A DNA stretch of 64,000 nt from Burkholderiales bacterium. GTDB taxonomy: Bacteria > Pseudomonadota > Gammaproteobacteria > Burkholderiales > Burkholderiaceae_E. The notes beneath the pieces are model-generated. The model made no database searches, was not told the origin of the DNA, and worked only from the letters and a program-made list of their open reading frames with translations. The DNA lies in the NCBI GenBank assembly GCA_003577305.1, contig QEVL01000018.1, positions 17,840 to 81,839 on the forward strand, given 5' to 3'. The translations under genes and the position numbers were made by a program. The stretch's first letter is position 1, and each line of letters begins with the position of its first letter. Positions 10,574-20,995 of this stretch are shown here, in pieces.

Positions 10574-11853
10574 GCGAGGCCCGCATGCGCGCGAGCGAAG
10601 GCATCCTCGGGCGCCTGGCCGCGCATCCGCTGTTCAGCTGTACCTTGCGGCCGATGTTCCTCGCCACGGCCGGCTTTGCGTCGATCGGACTCGCGCTCTG
10701 GTCGGCCTTCCTCGCGTTCGGGTTCGTGGTGCCCGCGGTCCCCGGTGGCCCGATCGCCTGGCACGCGCACGAGATGGTGTTCGGCTTCGGGCTGGCCGCG
10801 GTTGCGGGCTTCGTGGCGACCTCGGTGCCGGAATTCACCGGCACGCCGGCCTTCGGGCCGCGGGTGGCGATCGCGATCGCTGCCGGCTGGCTCGCTGCCC
10901 GTGCAGCGTTCTGGGCATCGGGCCTGCTCGGCCCATGGCCGGCCGCCGTACTCGAAACCGCGTTCGCCGCGTCGCTGCCTGCGCTGGTCGGGAGCCGCCT
11001 GATGGCCGATCCGGAGCGCCGCCACACCGGTTTTTTCTGGGGCCTGCTCGCGATCGCCGCGATCGCCGCCGGCTACCATCTGGACGTGCTGCGCGGCGTC
11101 GATCCGCTGCGCTGGGCCTACGCGGGAATCGGCGCGATGATGGTGCTGATCGTCGTCGCGATGAGCCGCGTGTCGATGCGCATCGTCAACGATGCGCTCG
11201 ACGAACGGCGCGCGCTGTCCGACCCCGATGCGCCCGAATACCGCGCCCGGCCGCCGCGGCGCAACTTCGCGATCTTCGCGATCGCGCTGCACACGACGGT
11301 GGAGTTCGTCGCCCCGCAGTCTCCGGTGGCCGCCTGGACCGCGCTCGCCGCCGCGGCCGCGGTGCTGAACCTGCTCAACGACTGGCACGTGGGCCGCGCG
11401 TTGCTCACGCGGCTGACCTCGATGCTGTACGCGGTCTACTGGCTGATGGCGCTCGGCTATGCCGCCATCGGCACCGCACTGATGACCGGCGCGTTCGGCA
11501 CGAGTGCCGGACGCCACCTGCTCGCCGCGGGCGCGATGGGGCTGTCGATCTACGCGGTGCTGAGCATCGCCGGGCGCATCCACGGGGGGCATCCACTCGA
11601 CCGACGCGCCTGGGTGCCGACGGGTGCGGCACTGGTGGTCGTCGCGGCGCTGGCGCGAGCCGGCGCCGGTCTGCCCGGCCTGCCGGCAGGCGCGCTGCTG
11701 CAGGTGGCGGGGGTGGCCTGGGTCGCGGCGTTCGGCCTGTACTTCACGCAGATGGCGCCGGTGCTCGCGCGCGCGCGCACCGACGGCGGCAGCGGCTGCG
11801 AAGAGTGGATCGCGCCGGCATCCCCGAACCCCGGCCCGACGTCGGGCGGATAG
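10567..11853 (+). CDS. nnrS: NnrS family haem-copper membrane protein
   Basis: A 428-residue polytopic protein with about 12 hydrophobic helices. The family signature RPMFLATAGF and WHAHEMVFGFGLAAVAGF near the N-terminus supplies His residues thought to bind cofactor. NnrS proteins relieve nitrosative stress during denitrification and are usually controlled by NO-sensing FNR-family regulators. It is the last gene of the receptor-ABC operon, starting inside the ATPase gene (ATG 7 bases before its end). This placement ties the uptake system to nitrogen-oxide metabolism. Confidence 0.93.
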   Translation: MLSEARMRASEGILGRLAAHPLFSCTLRPMFLATAGFASIGLALWSAFLAFGFVVPAVPGGPIAWHAHEMVFGFGLAAVAGFVATSVPEFTGTPAFGPRVAIAIAAGWLAARAAFWASGLLGPWPAAVLETAFAASLPALVGSRLMADPERRHTGFFWGLLAIAAIAAGYHLDVLRGVDPLRWAYAGIGAMMVLIVVAMSRVSMRIVNDALDERRALSDPDAPEYRARPPRRNFAIFAIALHTTVEFVAPQSPVAAWTALAAAAAVLNLLNDWHVGRALLTRLTSMLYAVYWLMALGYAAIGTALMTGAFGTSAGRHLLAAGAMGLSIYAVLSIAGRIHGGHPLDRRAWVPTGAALVVVAALARAGAGLPGLPAGALLQVAGVAWVAAFGLYFTQMAPVLARARTDGGSGCEEWIAPASPNPGPTSGG

Positions 11854-11868
11854 ACAGCGGCAAGACGA

Positions 11869-12534
11869 TCAGCCGCGCCCGGCGGCAGGCGCGTCGGGAC
11901 CCGCGCCGGCGCGGGCCTGCGCAAGAATGCGCACCGCCTCGTCGTCCTCCACCTGCGGAAACTCGCGATAGAACTGCGAGACCGCGTGAAAGGACGGCGG
12001 CGCCGACAGGCAGACCACTTCGTCCGCATGGGGCCGCACGCGCTCGAGCGCCGAGGGCGCCGCCACCGGCACGGCGCAGATCAGCCGCTCGGGCTTGCGC
12101 GCGCGCGTGGCGTGCAGCGCGGCAACCATCGTCGAGCCGGTCGCAAGTCCGTCGTCGAGGACGATGACCACGCGCCCGGCCGGATCGATCGCCGGCCGGC
12201 CGGCGCGATACCGTTCGCGCCGGCCGCGCAGGAGTTCGAGCTGCGAATGCCTCTCGTGCTCCAGCCATTGCGGATCGGCCGACTGCGGATCGATTCCGGG
12301 TGTCCAGTGCATTTCGCCGTTCTCGTCGATCGCCGCCAGCGCGAACTCGGGCTGCCAGCGCGCGCCGATCTTGCGAACCAGCACCACGTCGAGCTCGCCC
12401 CCGAGCGCTTCGGCGAGCACCCTGCCCATCGGCAGCGCGCCGCGCGGGATCGCCAGCACCAGCGGATTCCGGCCACGCCATGCGTCGAGCGCTGCGGCGA
12501 GCTGGTGCGCAGCGTCTTCACGATTCCTGAACAT
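11869..12534 (-). CDS. Phosphoribosyltransferase-domain protein
   Basis: A 221-residue type I PRTase-fold protein with PRPP-binding loop VVIVLDDGLATGSTMVAAL. The N-terminal IPRGALPMG and ELDVVLVRKIGA blocks are typical of the stress-associated PRTases often found near universal stress proteins. No purine- or pyrimidine-specific hood is recognisable, so the base is unknown. Its start overlaps the upstream PRTase gene by 17 bases, so the two are co-expressed. It is convergent with nnrS. Confidence 0.85.
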   Translation of the reverse strand: MFRNREDAAHQLAAALDAWRGRNPLVLAIPRGALPMGRVLAEALGGELDVVLVRKIGARWQPEFALAAIDENGEMHWTPGIDPQSADPQWLEHERHSQLELLRGRRERYRAGRPAIDPAGRVVIVLDDGLATGSTMVAALHATRARKPERLICAVPVAAPSALERVRPHADEVVCLSAPPSFHAVSQFYREFPQVEDDEAVRILAQARAGAGPDAPAAGRG

Positions 12535-13063
12535 GCTCTCTCTCCCGGCGCTTGATGTGAATGCCGAATTGCGGCTCGTACGGCGGCACGTGCACGTCGA
12601 CGATCTGCAGCGGCGCGACTTCGAGGATCACGCCGGCCACGTCGGCCTTCAGCGGAAGCCGCGCGCAGCGCCGGTCGACCAGCACCGCGGTGCGGATCTC
12701 GGCGGCTCCGCGCTCGGCGAGCCAGCGCAGCGCGCGCAGCAGCGAGTGTCCCTCGTAGAGCACGTCGTCGACCAGCAGCACGGTGCGGCCGGCCAGATCG
12801 GGCGCCTGCCCGGCGCTCTCGCGCAGCCGCGTCTCGGGATGCAGCAGCGTGAGGTCGTCGCCGTAGCGCTTGATGTCGAGGTCGAGCCGCGCGATGCGTG
12901 CACCGCGCGATGCCTCGTGCAGATGCGCGCACAGACGATCGGCCAGCGGCGCGCCGCGCCGCAGGATGCCGACCACGGTCAGCCGCGCCGGATCGGGCAC
13001 CAGCGCCTGCACTTCGCGCGCCATGCGCGCGACCACCTCGTCGAGTTCGTCGGCGCGGTACAA
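12518..13063 (-). CDS. PyrR-like phosphoribosyltransferase
   Basis: A 181-residue PRTase with PRPP loop VLLVDDVLYEGHSLLRALRWL, ARLDLDIKRYGDDL and GILRRGAPLADRL, as in PyrR/uracil PRTase. The TTG start was chosen because GGAGGA lies 7 bases upstream; no ATG is near. This gives the normal PyrR length. In Gram-negatives such proteins act mainly as uracil salvage enzymes or as unclear stress proteins. An FNR-like dyad lies about 110 bases upstream. Confidence 0.85.
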   Translation of the reverse strand: MYRADELDEVVARMAREVQALVPDPARLTVVGILRRGAPLADRLCAHLHEASRGARIARLDLDIKRYGDDLTLLHPETRLRESAGQAPDLAGRTVLLVDDVLYEGHSLLRALRWLAERGAAEIRTAVLVDRRCARLPLKADVAGVILEVAPLQIVDVHVPPYEPQFGIHIKRREREHVQES

Positions 13064-13168
13064 GACCTGTTCCTCCAATCGATCGCTCCTGTCGTGTCGC
13101 CGGGCATCCACGGCCCTCCCGGCCTCGTGGCCTGCCCTCGTAGTCTGGCGCGTCGCGCCGCGATGCGG

Positions 13169-13182
13169 CTGATCCGGGTCAA
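13169..13182 (-). promoter_or_regulatory. FNR/Dnr-like box upstream of the phosphoribosyltransferase pair
   Basis: Read leftward the site is TTGAC-CCGG-ATCAG, nine of ten positions of TTGAY-N4-RTCAA. A weak -10 candidate, CAGACT, begins 28.5 bases downstream (13147 to 13142). It lies in the 121-base gap between the cytochrome gene stop and the PRTase start. It is a candidate only. Confidence 0.45.
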
Positions 13183-13184
13183 GC

Positions 13185-15152
13185 TCACTGGCCCGCGCTG
13201 CCGCGATGCCGGCTCGCATCGGGCGCCGACACGATCGAGCCGCGATTGCCCCAGGCATTGCGCACGAACGACAGGATCGCGGCGAGATCGGCATCGTCGA
13301 GCACCTGCGTGAACGGCGGCATGCCGAACGGACGCGGATTCGCGGCGGTGGCCGGCGCAAAGCCGCCGTGCGCGACGATTCGCACCAGGTTCACCGGCGG
13401 ATCCATCGTCACCGCGCGGTTTCCGGCGAGCGCCGGGTAAGCACGCGGCACTCCCTCGCCTTCGTCGCCGTGGCACTGCGCGCAATGCGTGTCGTAGCCG
13501 CGCGCGCCGCGCGCCAGCCACGCGGCGTCGCGCTCGGTCGCCCCGGCCGGCGGTCGGCCCGGCGAATCGGCCGGCAGCGCCTTCAGGAACACCGCGATCG
13601 CGCGCAGATCGGCTTCGTTCAGGTGCTGCGTGCCGTGCGCGACGACCTCGGCCATCGGCCCGGCGACACCGGCGCGCCCGGTCGCGCCGGTGCGCAGCAG
13701 GTCGACGATCTCCCCGAGCGGCCAGTCGGCGACGCTGGCCTGGCGCGCATCGTGCAGCGACGGCGCATACCAGCCCTGCTGCGGCATCCGTTCGCCGTCG
13801 AAGCGGGCGGAATCGCGCGCGGCACCGAAAGCGTTGCGCGCGCCGTGGCAGGCCGCGCAGTGCGCGAGCCCGTTCACCAGGTAGGCGCCACGGTTCCACT
13901 CGGCGCCACGCGCCGGATCGGCGACGAACGGCGCCGGGCGAAAGAACAGCCAGCGCCAGGCTTCGAGCACGATCTGGCGGTCATAGGGAAAACGCAGCGC
14001 GTGCGGACGAACGGCGCGACGCACCGCTGGCAGACTGCGCAGGAACGCGAACAGCGCGTCGGAATCCTCGCGCGTCACGCGGGTGAACTGCGGATACGGA
14101 AACGCGGGGTACAGCGCCCGCCCGTCCTTCGAGCGCCCGTCGTGCATCGCGCGCCAGAAATCGTCGGCGCTCCAGCGCCCGAGGCCGGTCTCGTCGTCGG
14201 GCGTGAGATTCGACGCGTAGACGGTGCCGAACGGCGTGTCCACGCCGCGTCCGCCCGCGTATGGCGCCGCGCCGCGCTCGGTGTGGCAGCCAGCGCAATT
14301 GCCGGCGCGCGCCAGGTAAGCGCCACGGCTGACCTGGGGATCGCCCGTCGGCAGCGCTGCGGCCGAAAGCGCGTTGGCGCCGACGCTGCCGCAGCGCATC
14401 GGCAGCCGCACCCCGGCTCTGGCCTGCGGCACCGGACCCGACGGCACCGGCTGTGCCGCGAGCCAGCCGGTGATCGCAGCGACGTCTTCGGGCCGCAGGC
14501 GGCGCGCGACCTGCGCCATGCAGTCGGGCTCGGCGGCGTGGCGCAGGCCGTCGCGCCAGGCACCGAGCTGCGCGTTGAGATAGTCGCTCGACAGGCCCAG
14601 CAGGCCCGGAATCGCGGGCGCCGCACCGGTGAGCGCACGTCCGTGGCATTCGGCGCAGGCCGGCAGTTCGCGCGCAGCGTCGCCCTCGAGCACGAGCGCC
14701 CGCCCGCGCGCCAGCATCGACTGCGGCAGGCGCGGCGCCTGCGGCGCCGGATGCGGCAGGTCGAGCCCGGCGAAGTGGTCGGCGATCTCGCGCAGGTAGT
14801 CGTCGCCCAGGTTGGCGAGCAGGCCGGCCATGGCCGGATATGCGCGCCGCCCGTCGCGGAAGCTGCGCAGTTGCTCGAACAGGTAGCCGGCGGGCTTGCC
14901 GGCGATGCGCGGGAAGTAGCCCTCGCGCGTCGCCCGGCCCTGGGCGCCGTGACAGGCCGAACAGGCGAGCATGCGCTGCGCGATGCTGTCCTCGAACGGT
15001 GCCCTGGCATCGACCGTGTCCGCCTGCCGCACCCGCGAGGGCGCCGGCGTCTGTCCCTGCACCGTGTGCGCCCAGACCGTCAACGCCGCTGCCGCGACGC
15101 CGAGCCTCAGCAGCCTGCGCACGCCGGCTGCCCTGTCGTCCTGGCGCCACAT
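13185..15152 (-). CDS. Secreted five-haem cytochrome c (c4-like diheme part fused to triheme dehydrogenase-type part)
   Basis: A 655-residue protein with an N-terminal hydrophobic signal (VRRLLRLGVAAAALTVWAH, cleavage near VQGQ). Five CXXCH motifs occur: CSACH (~64), CAECH (~166), CAGCH (~286), CAACH (~432) and CAQCH (~557). The first two lie in repeats resembling cytochrome c4. The last three match the triheme cytochrome subunit of membrane alcohol/gluconate dehydrogenases (SRGAYLARAGNCAGCHT, RGAYLVNGLAHCAACHG). The start MWRQDD was chosen because upstream in-frame sequence is not signal-like. It should be a periplasmic electron carrier, but no dehydrogenase subunit is adjacent. Confidence 0.85.
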   Translation of the reverse strand: MWRQDDRAAGVRRLLRLGVAAAALTVWAHTVQGQTPAPSRVRQADTVDARAPFEDSIAQRMLACSACHGAQGRATREGYFPRIAGKPAGYLFEQLRSFRDGRRAYPAMAGLLANLGDDYLREIADHFAGLDLPHPAPQAPRLPQSMLARGRALVLEGDAARELPACAECHGRALTGAAPAIPGLLGLSSDYLNAQLGAWRDGLRHAAEPDCMAQVARRLRPEDVAAITGWLAAQPVPSGPVPQARAGVRLPMRCGSVGANALSAAALPTGDPQVSRGAYLARAGNCAGCHTERGAAPYAGGRGVDTPFGTVYASNLTPDDETGLGRWSADDFWRAMHDGRSKDGRALYPAFPYPQFTRVTREDSDALFAFLRSLPAVRRAVRPHALRFPYDRQIVLEAWRWLFFRPAPFVADPARGAEWNRGAYLVNGLAHCAACHGARNAFGAARDSARFDGERMPQQGWYAPSLHDARQASVADWPLGEIVDLLRTGATGRAGVAGPMAEVVAHGTQHLNEADLRAIAVFLKALPADSPGRPPAGATERDAAWLARGARGYDTHCAQCHGDEGEGVPRAYPALAGNRAVTMDPPVNLVRIVAHGGFAPATAANPRPFGMPPFTQVLDDADLAAILSFVRNAWGNRGSIVSAPDASRHRGSAGQ

Positions 15153-15242
15153 CCGATCGCGGCCGCCGCGCGGCGCAACACGCCACGGTATAGTCTTTCG
15201 CGCGCATCGCGACCGCGACGCGCGCACGCCACGGGAGACATC

Positions 15243-15461
15243 ATGTCCAGGTTCGTTGCTGCTGCCTGCCTGTCGCTGTTCGTCACCGCGGCGTTCGCCG
15301 CCGGCCCCACCTGCACCGATCGTGCCGACGAGAAGAAGCTGCATGGTGCTGCGCGCACGAGTTTCATCAAGAAGTGCGAGAAAGACGCCGCGCCCGCGTG
15401 CGAAGCCGCAGCTGCCGAGAAGAAGCTGCGCGGCGCGGCGAAGACCAGCTTCGTCAACGCG
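15243..15461 (+). pseudogene. PsiF-repeat small secreted protein, 3' end lost
   Basis: The ATG opens a signal peptide (MSRFVAAACLSLFVTAAFA), then two PsiF-type repeats with Cys and EKKLHGAARTSFIKKC. The second repeat breaks after KTSFVN, where a closing KC and a stop would be expected. The frame instead runs on for about 380 bases through antisense of the next gene. The normal end and the intergenic spacer seem to be missing. PsiF proteins are small periplasmic proteins of unknown function, linked to phosphate starvation in E. coli. Confidence 0.7.
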
Positions 15462-15470
15462 CGCCGCCGA

Positions 15471-17373
<1,903 letters not shown>

Positions 17374-17380
17374 AGAGCGT

Positions 17381-18337
17381 TCAGCTGCGCTGGCGCGCCG
17401 CGCGCCGCGGCGGCTGCGGCGCGCTCACGACCAGCACGTCGCAACGGACCTCGCCGAGCACGTGCAGCGTCACGCTGCCGAGCAGCAGGTCTTCCATGAC
17501 CGATTCGCCGTGCTTGCCGATCACGATCAGGTCGGCCTGCGATTCGCGCGCCGCCTCGACGATGACGCGCGGCGCATAGCCGTGCTCGATCCGGCGATGC
17601 ACGCGCGTCGGCTCGAGGCCCGACGCGGCGACGAGGCTGGCCAGGCGCTCGACCGCCTGCGCGCGTGCCTGCTGCCTCGAGTGGTGGATCTCGGCGATGG
17701 TCACTCCGGCCGAGCGCAGCTTGCCCTCGAACGGAAGCTCGAACGCATGCAGCAGTTCGATCCGTGCGGTGGGGGCGATCGAGGCCGCCTGCGCCAGCAC
17801 CTGCGGCGCGTGCGCGGAAAAATCCACCGGCGCGAGCACTCGCCGGTAGCGCCTCGCCGGCGAGCGCCGCACCACCAGCATCGGCCCGCGCCGTTTGCGC
17901 AGCAACCGTTCGCCGGTGGTGCCGATCGCGAAGTCGCGCACCGGGTGCTGGCCGCGCGCGCCGATCACCAGAAGGTCGATCTGCATCGCGCGCTCGATCA
18001 CGGTGTCGAGGAGCGCCCCGACCGCAACCTCGCCGATCACGCGCGACCCCGAACCTGCCTCCATCGACGTGACGAGGGCGGCCATCGAGCGCCGTGCCTC
18101 CTCGAGCAGCCCCAGCCGCGATGCATCGGACAGGCCGATCCATTGCTGCAGCGCGCCCATCCACGGTGCCTCGACCACGTGCAGCAGCCGCAGCGGATCG
18201 ATGCGGTGCTCGTCCGCCAGCGCGAGCGCGCGCGACGCGGCCTTCGCGGCGCTGCGCGAGAAATCGGTGGCGACCAGCATCGAGCCCGGCGCCTGCGCCC
18301 GACCCTTCGCGGCGCGGCGATGCGCGGTGTTCGTCAT
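17381..18337 (-). CDS. Tandem UspA-domain universal stress protein
   Basis: A 318-residue protein with two Usp domains. Domain one starts SMLVATDFSRSA and ends with ATP-binding-like DLLVIGARGQHPVRDFAIGTTGERLLRK. Domain two starts RRVLAPVDFS and ends DLIVIGKHGESVMEDLLLGSVTLHVL. The G-2X-G-9X-G(S/T) patterns suggest nucleotide binding. The start overlaps the antiporter stop (ATGA), so the two are coupled. Usp proteins accumulate during starvation or oxygen limitation. Pairing with a KefB-type antiporter suggests direct regulation of it (inference). Confidence 0.93.
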   Translation of the reverse strand: MTNTAHRRAAKGRAQAPGSMLVATDFSRSAAKAASRALALADEHRIDPLRLLHVVEAPWMGALQQWIGLSDASRLGLLEEARRSMAALVTSMEAGSGSRVIGEVAVGALLDTVIERAMQIDLLVIGARGQHPVRDFAIGTTGERLLRKRRGPMLVVRRSPARRYRRVLAPVDFSAHAPQVLAQAASIAPTARIELLHAFELPFEGKLRSAGVTIAEIHHSRQQARAQAVERLASLVAASGLEPTRVHRRIEHGYAPRVIVEAARESQADLIVIGKHGESVMEDLLLGSVTLHVLGEVRCDVLVVSAPQPPRRAARQRS

Positions 18338-20079
18338 GCGGCGCCTTCTCCGTGGAACGAGGCGATCCGCTCGTCGCGCTCGTGATCGATCAGTTCCACC
18401 AGCGCGGCGCCCGGCAGACCGGCGCGCGCCAGCGCCAGCGCCGCCAGTTGCAGCGCCGATTCGAGCGCCTCGGGGATCACCGCATCGGCGCCCGCCTCGC
18501 GCAGCGCCAGCGCATGGCGCTCGTCGCGCGCACGCGCGAGGATCGGCAACCGGGGCCACTCGCGCCGGATCGCCTGCACCGCACGCAGGGTTGCCGGGCC
18601 CTGATCCATCGTGAGCACGATCGCGCAGGCATCGTCGAGCCCCAGCCGCCGCAGCAACTCGCCGCGGCTCGCATCGCCCACGAACACCGGCAGGCCTTGC
18701 GCGTGAAAGCTGCTCACGAGGCGCGCATCGGGATCGACCGCGACGTAGGCGATCCCCTGCGAGTCGAACAACTGGCCGAGCAGCTGCCCGACGCGCCCGT
18801 ACCCGGCCACGACCACGTGCCCCGACAGGCCGGGGAGCACCGGTTCGGCGCTGGGTGGGGGTGGCGCCACGCGCTGCACCCGCCTGCCGAGCCGCCGGCC
18901 GGCCTCGGCCACCAGCGGCGCGGCAAACATCGACAGGCCGACCACCAGCAGCAGGAAGCGCCCGGCGCGCTCCTCGAGCAGCCCGAGCGACATCGCGGTG
19001 CCGAACACGATGAACGCGAATTCGCCGCCCTGCCCCAGAAGCAGCCCCGCCTCGATCGCCCTGCCCGGTGGCAACCCGCCGATCCGCGTCACCAGCGCGA
19101 CCACGATTGCCTTCAGAGCGAACAACCCCGCCACCGCACCGAGCAGCAGCGCCGGCGCACGCAGGATCTCGAGCGGATCGATCGACATGCCGACCGACAG
19201 GAAGAAGAGCCCCATCAGCAGGCCGCGAAACGGATCGATCGTGACCTCGACCTCGTGGCGGAATTCGGTTTCGGCCAGCAGCAAGCCGGCGAGCAGCGCG
19301 CCCAGCGCCATCGACAGCCCGGCCAGCCAGGTGAGCGACGCGATGCCCAGCGTGCTGAGCAGCGTGAGCGCCATGAAGGTGTCGGCCTGCCGGCTCGCCG
19401 CCATGCGCCGGAACAACGGCCGGATCGCCATGCGCCCCAGCAGGTAGATCAGGACGATCGCTGCCGCCGCCTTGCCGATCGCCAGTGCCATCGACGCGCC
19501 CACCGACGCGTCGTCGTGCCGGGCGAGCAACCCGACCAGGATCAGGACCGGGACCACCGCGAGGTCCTGCAGCAGCAGGATCGCGAAGCTGGCCTGGCCG
19601 AGCGGCGTGCCGAGTTCGCGGCGCGACGACAGCAACTGCATCACCACGGCGGTCGAGGAGAACGACAGGGCCAGGCCGGCGACCAGCGCCGCCTGCGGCG
19701 CGCTGGCGAAAGCCGCGGCGACCAGCCCGATCACCGCGGCGCTCGCGAGCACCTGGGCGCTGCCGGCCGCGAACACCCAGCGCCGCATCGCCCACAGTCT
19801 CTCGGCCGACAACTCGAGGCCGATCATGAACATCAGGAACATCACGCCGATCCCGGCCAGCACCGACACCGCGTCGAGCGTGGGAAACACCAGCCAGCCG
19901 AGCAGCGGCACGTCGGCCGCCAGCCGCCCGAGTCCGAACGGGCCAACGAGCATGCCCACCGCGAGAAAGCCGAGCACGCTGTTCACGCGGTAACGCTGCA
20001 GCAGCGGCACCAGCACGCCGGCCAGCCCGAGAAACAGCAGTGTCTCGCGAAGATGCGGAATCGCGTTCGCTTCTTCCAT
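18334..20079 (-). CDS. KefB/KefC-type monovalent cation:proton antiporter with TrkA-N domain
   Basis: A 581-residue CPA2 antiporter. About 12 TM helices (1-390) include VNSVLGFLAVGMLVGPFGLG and the transport motif MFLMFMIGLELS. A cytosolic RCK/TrkA-N NAD-binding domain follows, with GHVVVAGYGRVGQLLGQL. The start MEEANAIPHLRE was chosen because upstream residues are not conserved. It probably moves K+ or Na+ against H+ for pH or electrophile protection. It is coupled to the downstream Usp gene. No KefF/KefG-type ancillary gene is adjacent. Confidence 0.92.
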   Translation of the reverse strand: MEEANAIPHLRETLLFLGLAGVLVPLLQRYRVNSVLGFLAVGMLVGPFGLGRLAADVPLLGWLVFPTLDAVSVLAGIGVMFLMFMIGLELSAERLWAMRRWVFAAGSAQVLASAAVIGLVAAAFASAPQAALVAGLALSFSSTAVVMQLLSSRRELGTPLGQASFAILLLQDLAVVPVLILVGLLARHDDASVGASMALAIGKAAAAIVLIYLLGRMAIRPLFRRMAASRQADTFMALTLLSTLGIASLTWLAGLSMALGALLAGLLLAETEFRHEVEVTIDPFRGLLMGLFFLSVGMSIDPLEILRAPALLLGAVAGLFALKAIVVALVTRIGGLPPGRAIEAGLLLGQGGEFAFIVFGTAMSLGLLEERAGRFLLLVVGLSMFAAPLVAEAGRRLGRRVQRVAPPPPSAEPVLPGLSGHVVVAGYGRVGQLLGQLFDSQGIAYVAVDPDARLVSSFHAQGLPVFVGDASRGELLRRLGLDDACAIVLTMDQGPATLRAVQAIRREWPRLPILARARDERHALALREAGADAVIPEALESALQLAALALARAGLPGAALVELIDHERDERIASFHGEGAA

Positions 20080-20235
20080 GGGGTTCAGGCGGCGGCTCGT
20101 CGCGGCTGGCAGCACGGCGGGAGCGCCTCGTGGCGGCGCGAGCGGCCCGGAAACGGGAATTGCGCCGCCGCTGGCGCTCGCGGCAGCGAGCCGGCGGGGC
20201 GGCGGCCCGCACCGCCCGCCCGGATGCGCAGGCTC

Positions 20236-20631
20236 CTATTCGGCCCCAGCGCCAGCCCCGGAGTCGCGCTCGGCTACCGCGTTGGCCATCGCGTTGGCCG
20301 TCGAGACGCGCCGCTTGTCTTCGCCGCGCATGCGGATTGCGTGCTCTTCGAGTTGCCGCCGGGCGGCGAAGAAGGCGTCGCGCAACGCGACGTTGACGTC
20401 CTCGTGGTGGGCGTGATTGGCAACGATGTTGCTGCCCGGTACCGAGACGTCGATCGAAACGATGAAATGCTCTCCTTGCTGCTTGTGCTGGTGAGGCTTG
20501 TCGATCACGACGCGGCAGCCGGTGACGTTGGGGTGAAACTGTTCGAGCTTGGCGGTCTTGTCGCGAATCAGCGTCTCCAGCGCCGGCGAGGTATCCATGC
20601 CGCGGAAGTTGATCTGCAGCGGTGTACGCAT
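20236..20631 (-). CDS. Ribosome hibernation-promoting factor / RaiA-family protein
   Basis: A 131-residue S30AE-type protein. The beta-alpha-beta core starts PLQINFRGMDTSPALETLIRD and includes CRVVIDKPHQHKQQGEHF and HEDVNVALRDAFFAARRQLEE, then a variable tail rich in Ala and Gly. A strong AAGGAG lies 5 bases before the ATG. Such proteins bind the 30S subunit and inactivate or store ribosomes under stress. It stands apart from rpoN, the usual partner of the main hpf, so this is probably a stress-specific paralogue. Confidence 0.88.
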   Translation of the reverse strand: MRTPLQINFRGMDTSPALETLIRDKTAKLEQFHPNVTGCRVVIDKPHQHKQQGEHFIVSIDVSVPGSNIVANHAHHEDVNVALRDAFFAARRQLEEHAIRMRGEDKRRVSTANAMANAVAERDSGAGAGAE

Positions 20632-20707
20632 GTGGCTCCTTCGTCTCAGGGAATGCCCGGCTGCGGGCCGGGCGCCGGTAAGCTCCATTGTGCCGGATCG
20701 GTCCGGT

Positions 20708-20995
20708 TCAGTGCTCGTCGGTTCGCGTACGTTCGTCGTCGGCCAGCTGGCCGGTGTCCGGGTCGACCCAGTCGGGCACGCCCAGCAGCTCGCCGGCATC
20801 GCGCAGGTCGTCGGCGCCGGCCTCGTCGGCCGCCTCGTCATCGGCCAGCTGCATGTCGGCCGCCGCTTCGAACATCGTCTGGAACGGCCCGTATTCGCGG
20901 CCATCGACGTCGTCCTGCCAGTAGAAGCCGTCAGGCCGCTCGATGATCCGCGTGTGGTCGAAATCGGCCGACGTGGTGGGGATTTTCTGCGTCAT
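20708..20995 (-). CDS. Small acidic conserved hypothetical protein
   Basis: A 95-residue soluble acidic protein. The N-terminal half has an aromatic patch (RIIERPDGFYWQDDVDGREYG and FQTMFEAAADM). The C-terminal half is Asp/Glu-rich with DWVDPDTGQLADDE. No enzyme motif is visible and I do not recognise a named family. The ATG overlaps the stop of the upstream ferritin-like gene (ATGA), so it is co-translated with it and probably belongs to the same stress operon. Confidence 0.75.
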   Translation of the reverse strand: MTQKIPTTSADFDHTRIIERPDGFYWQDDVDGREYGPFQTMFEAAADMQLADDEAADEAGADDLRDAGELLGVPDWVDPDTGQLADDERTRTDEH

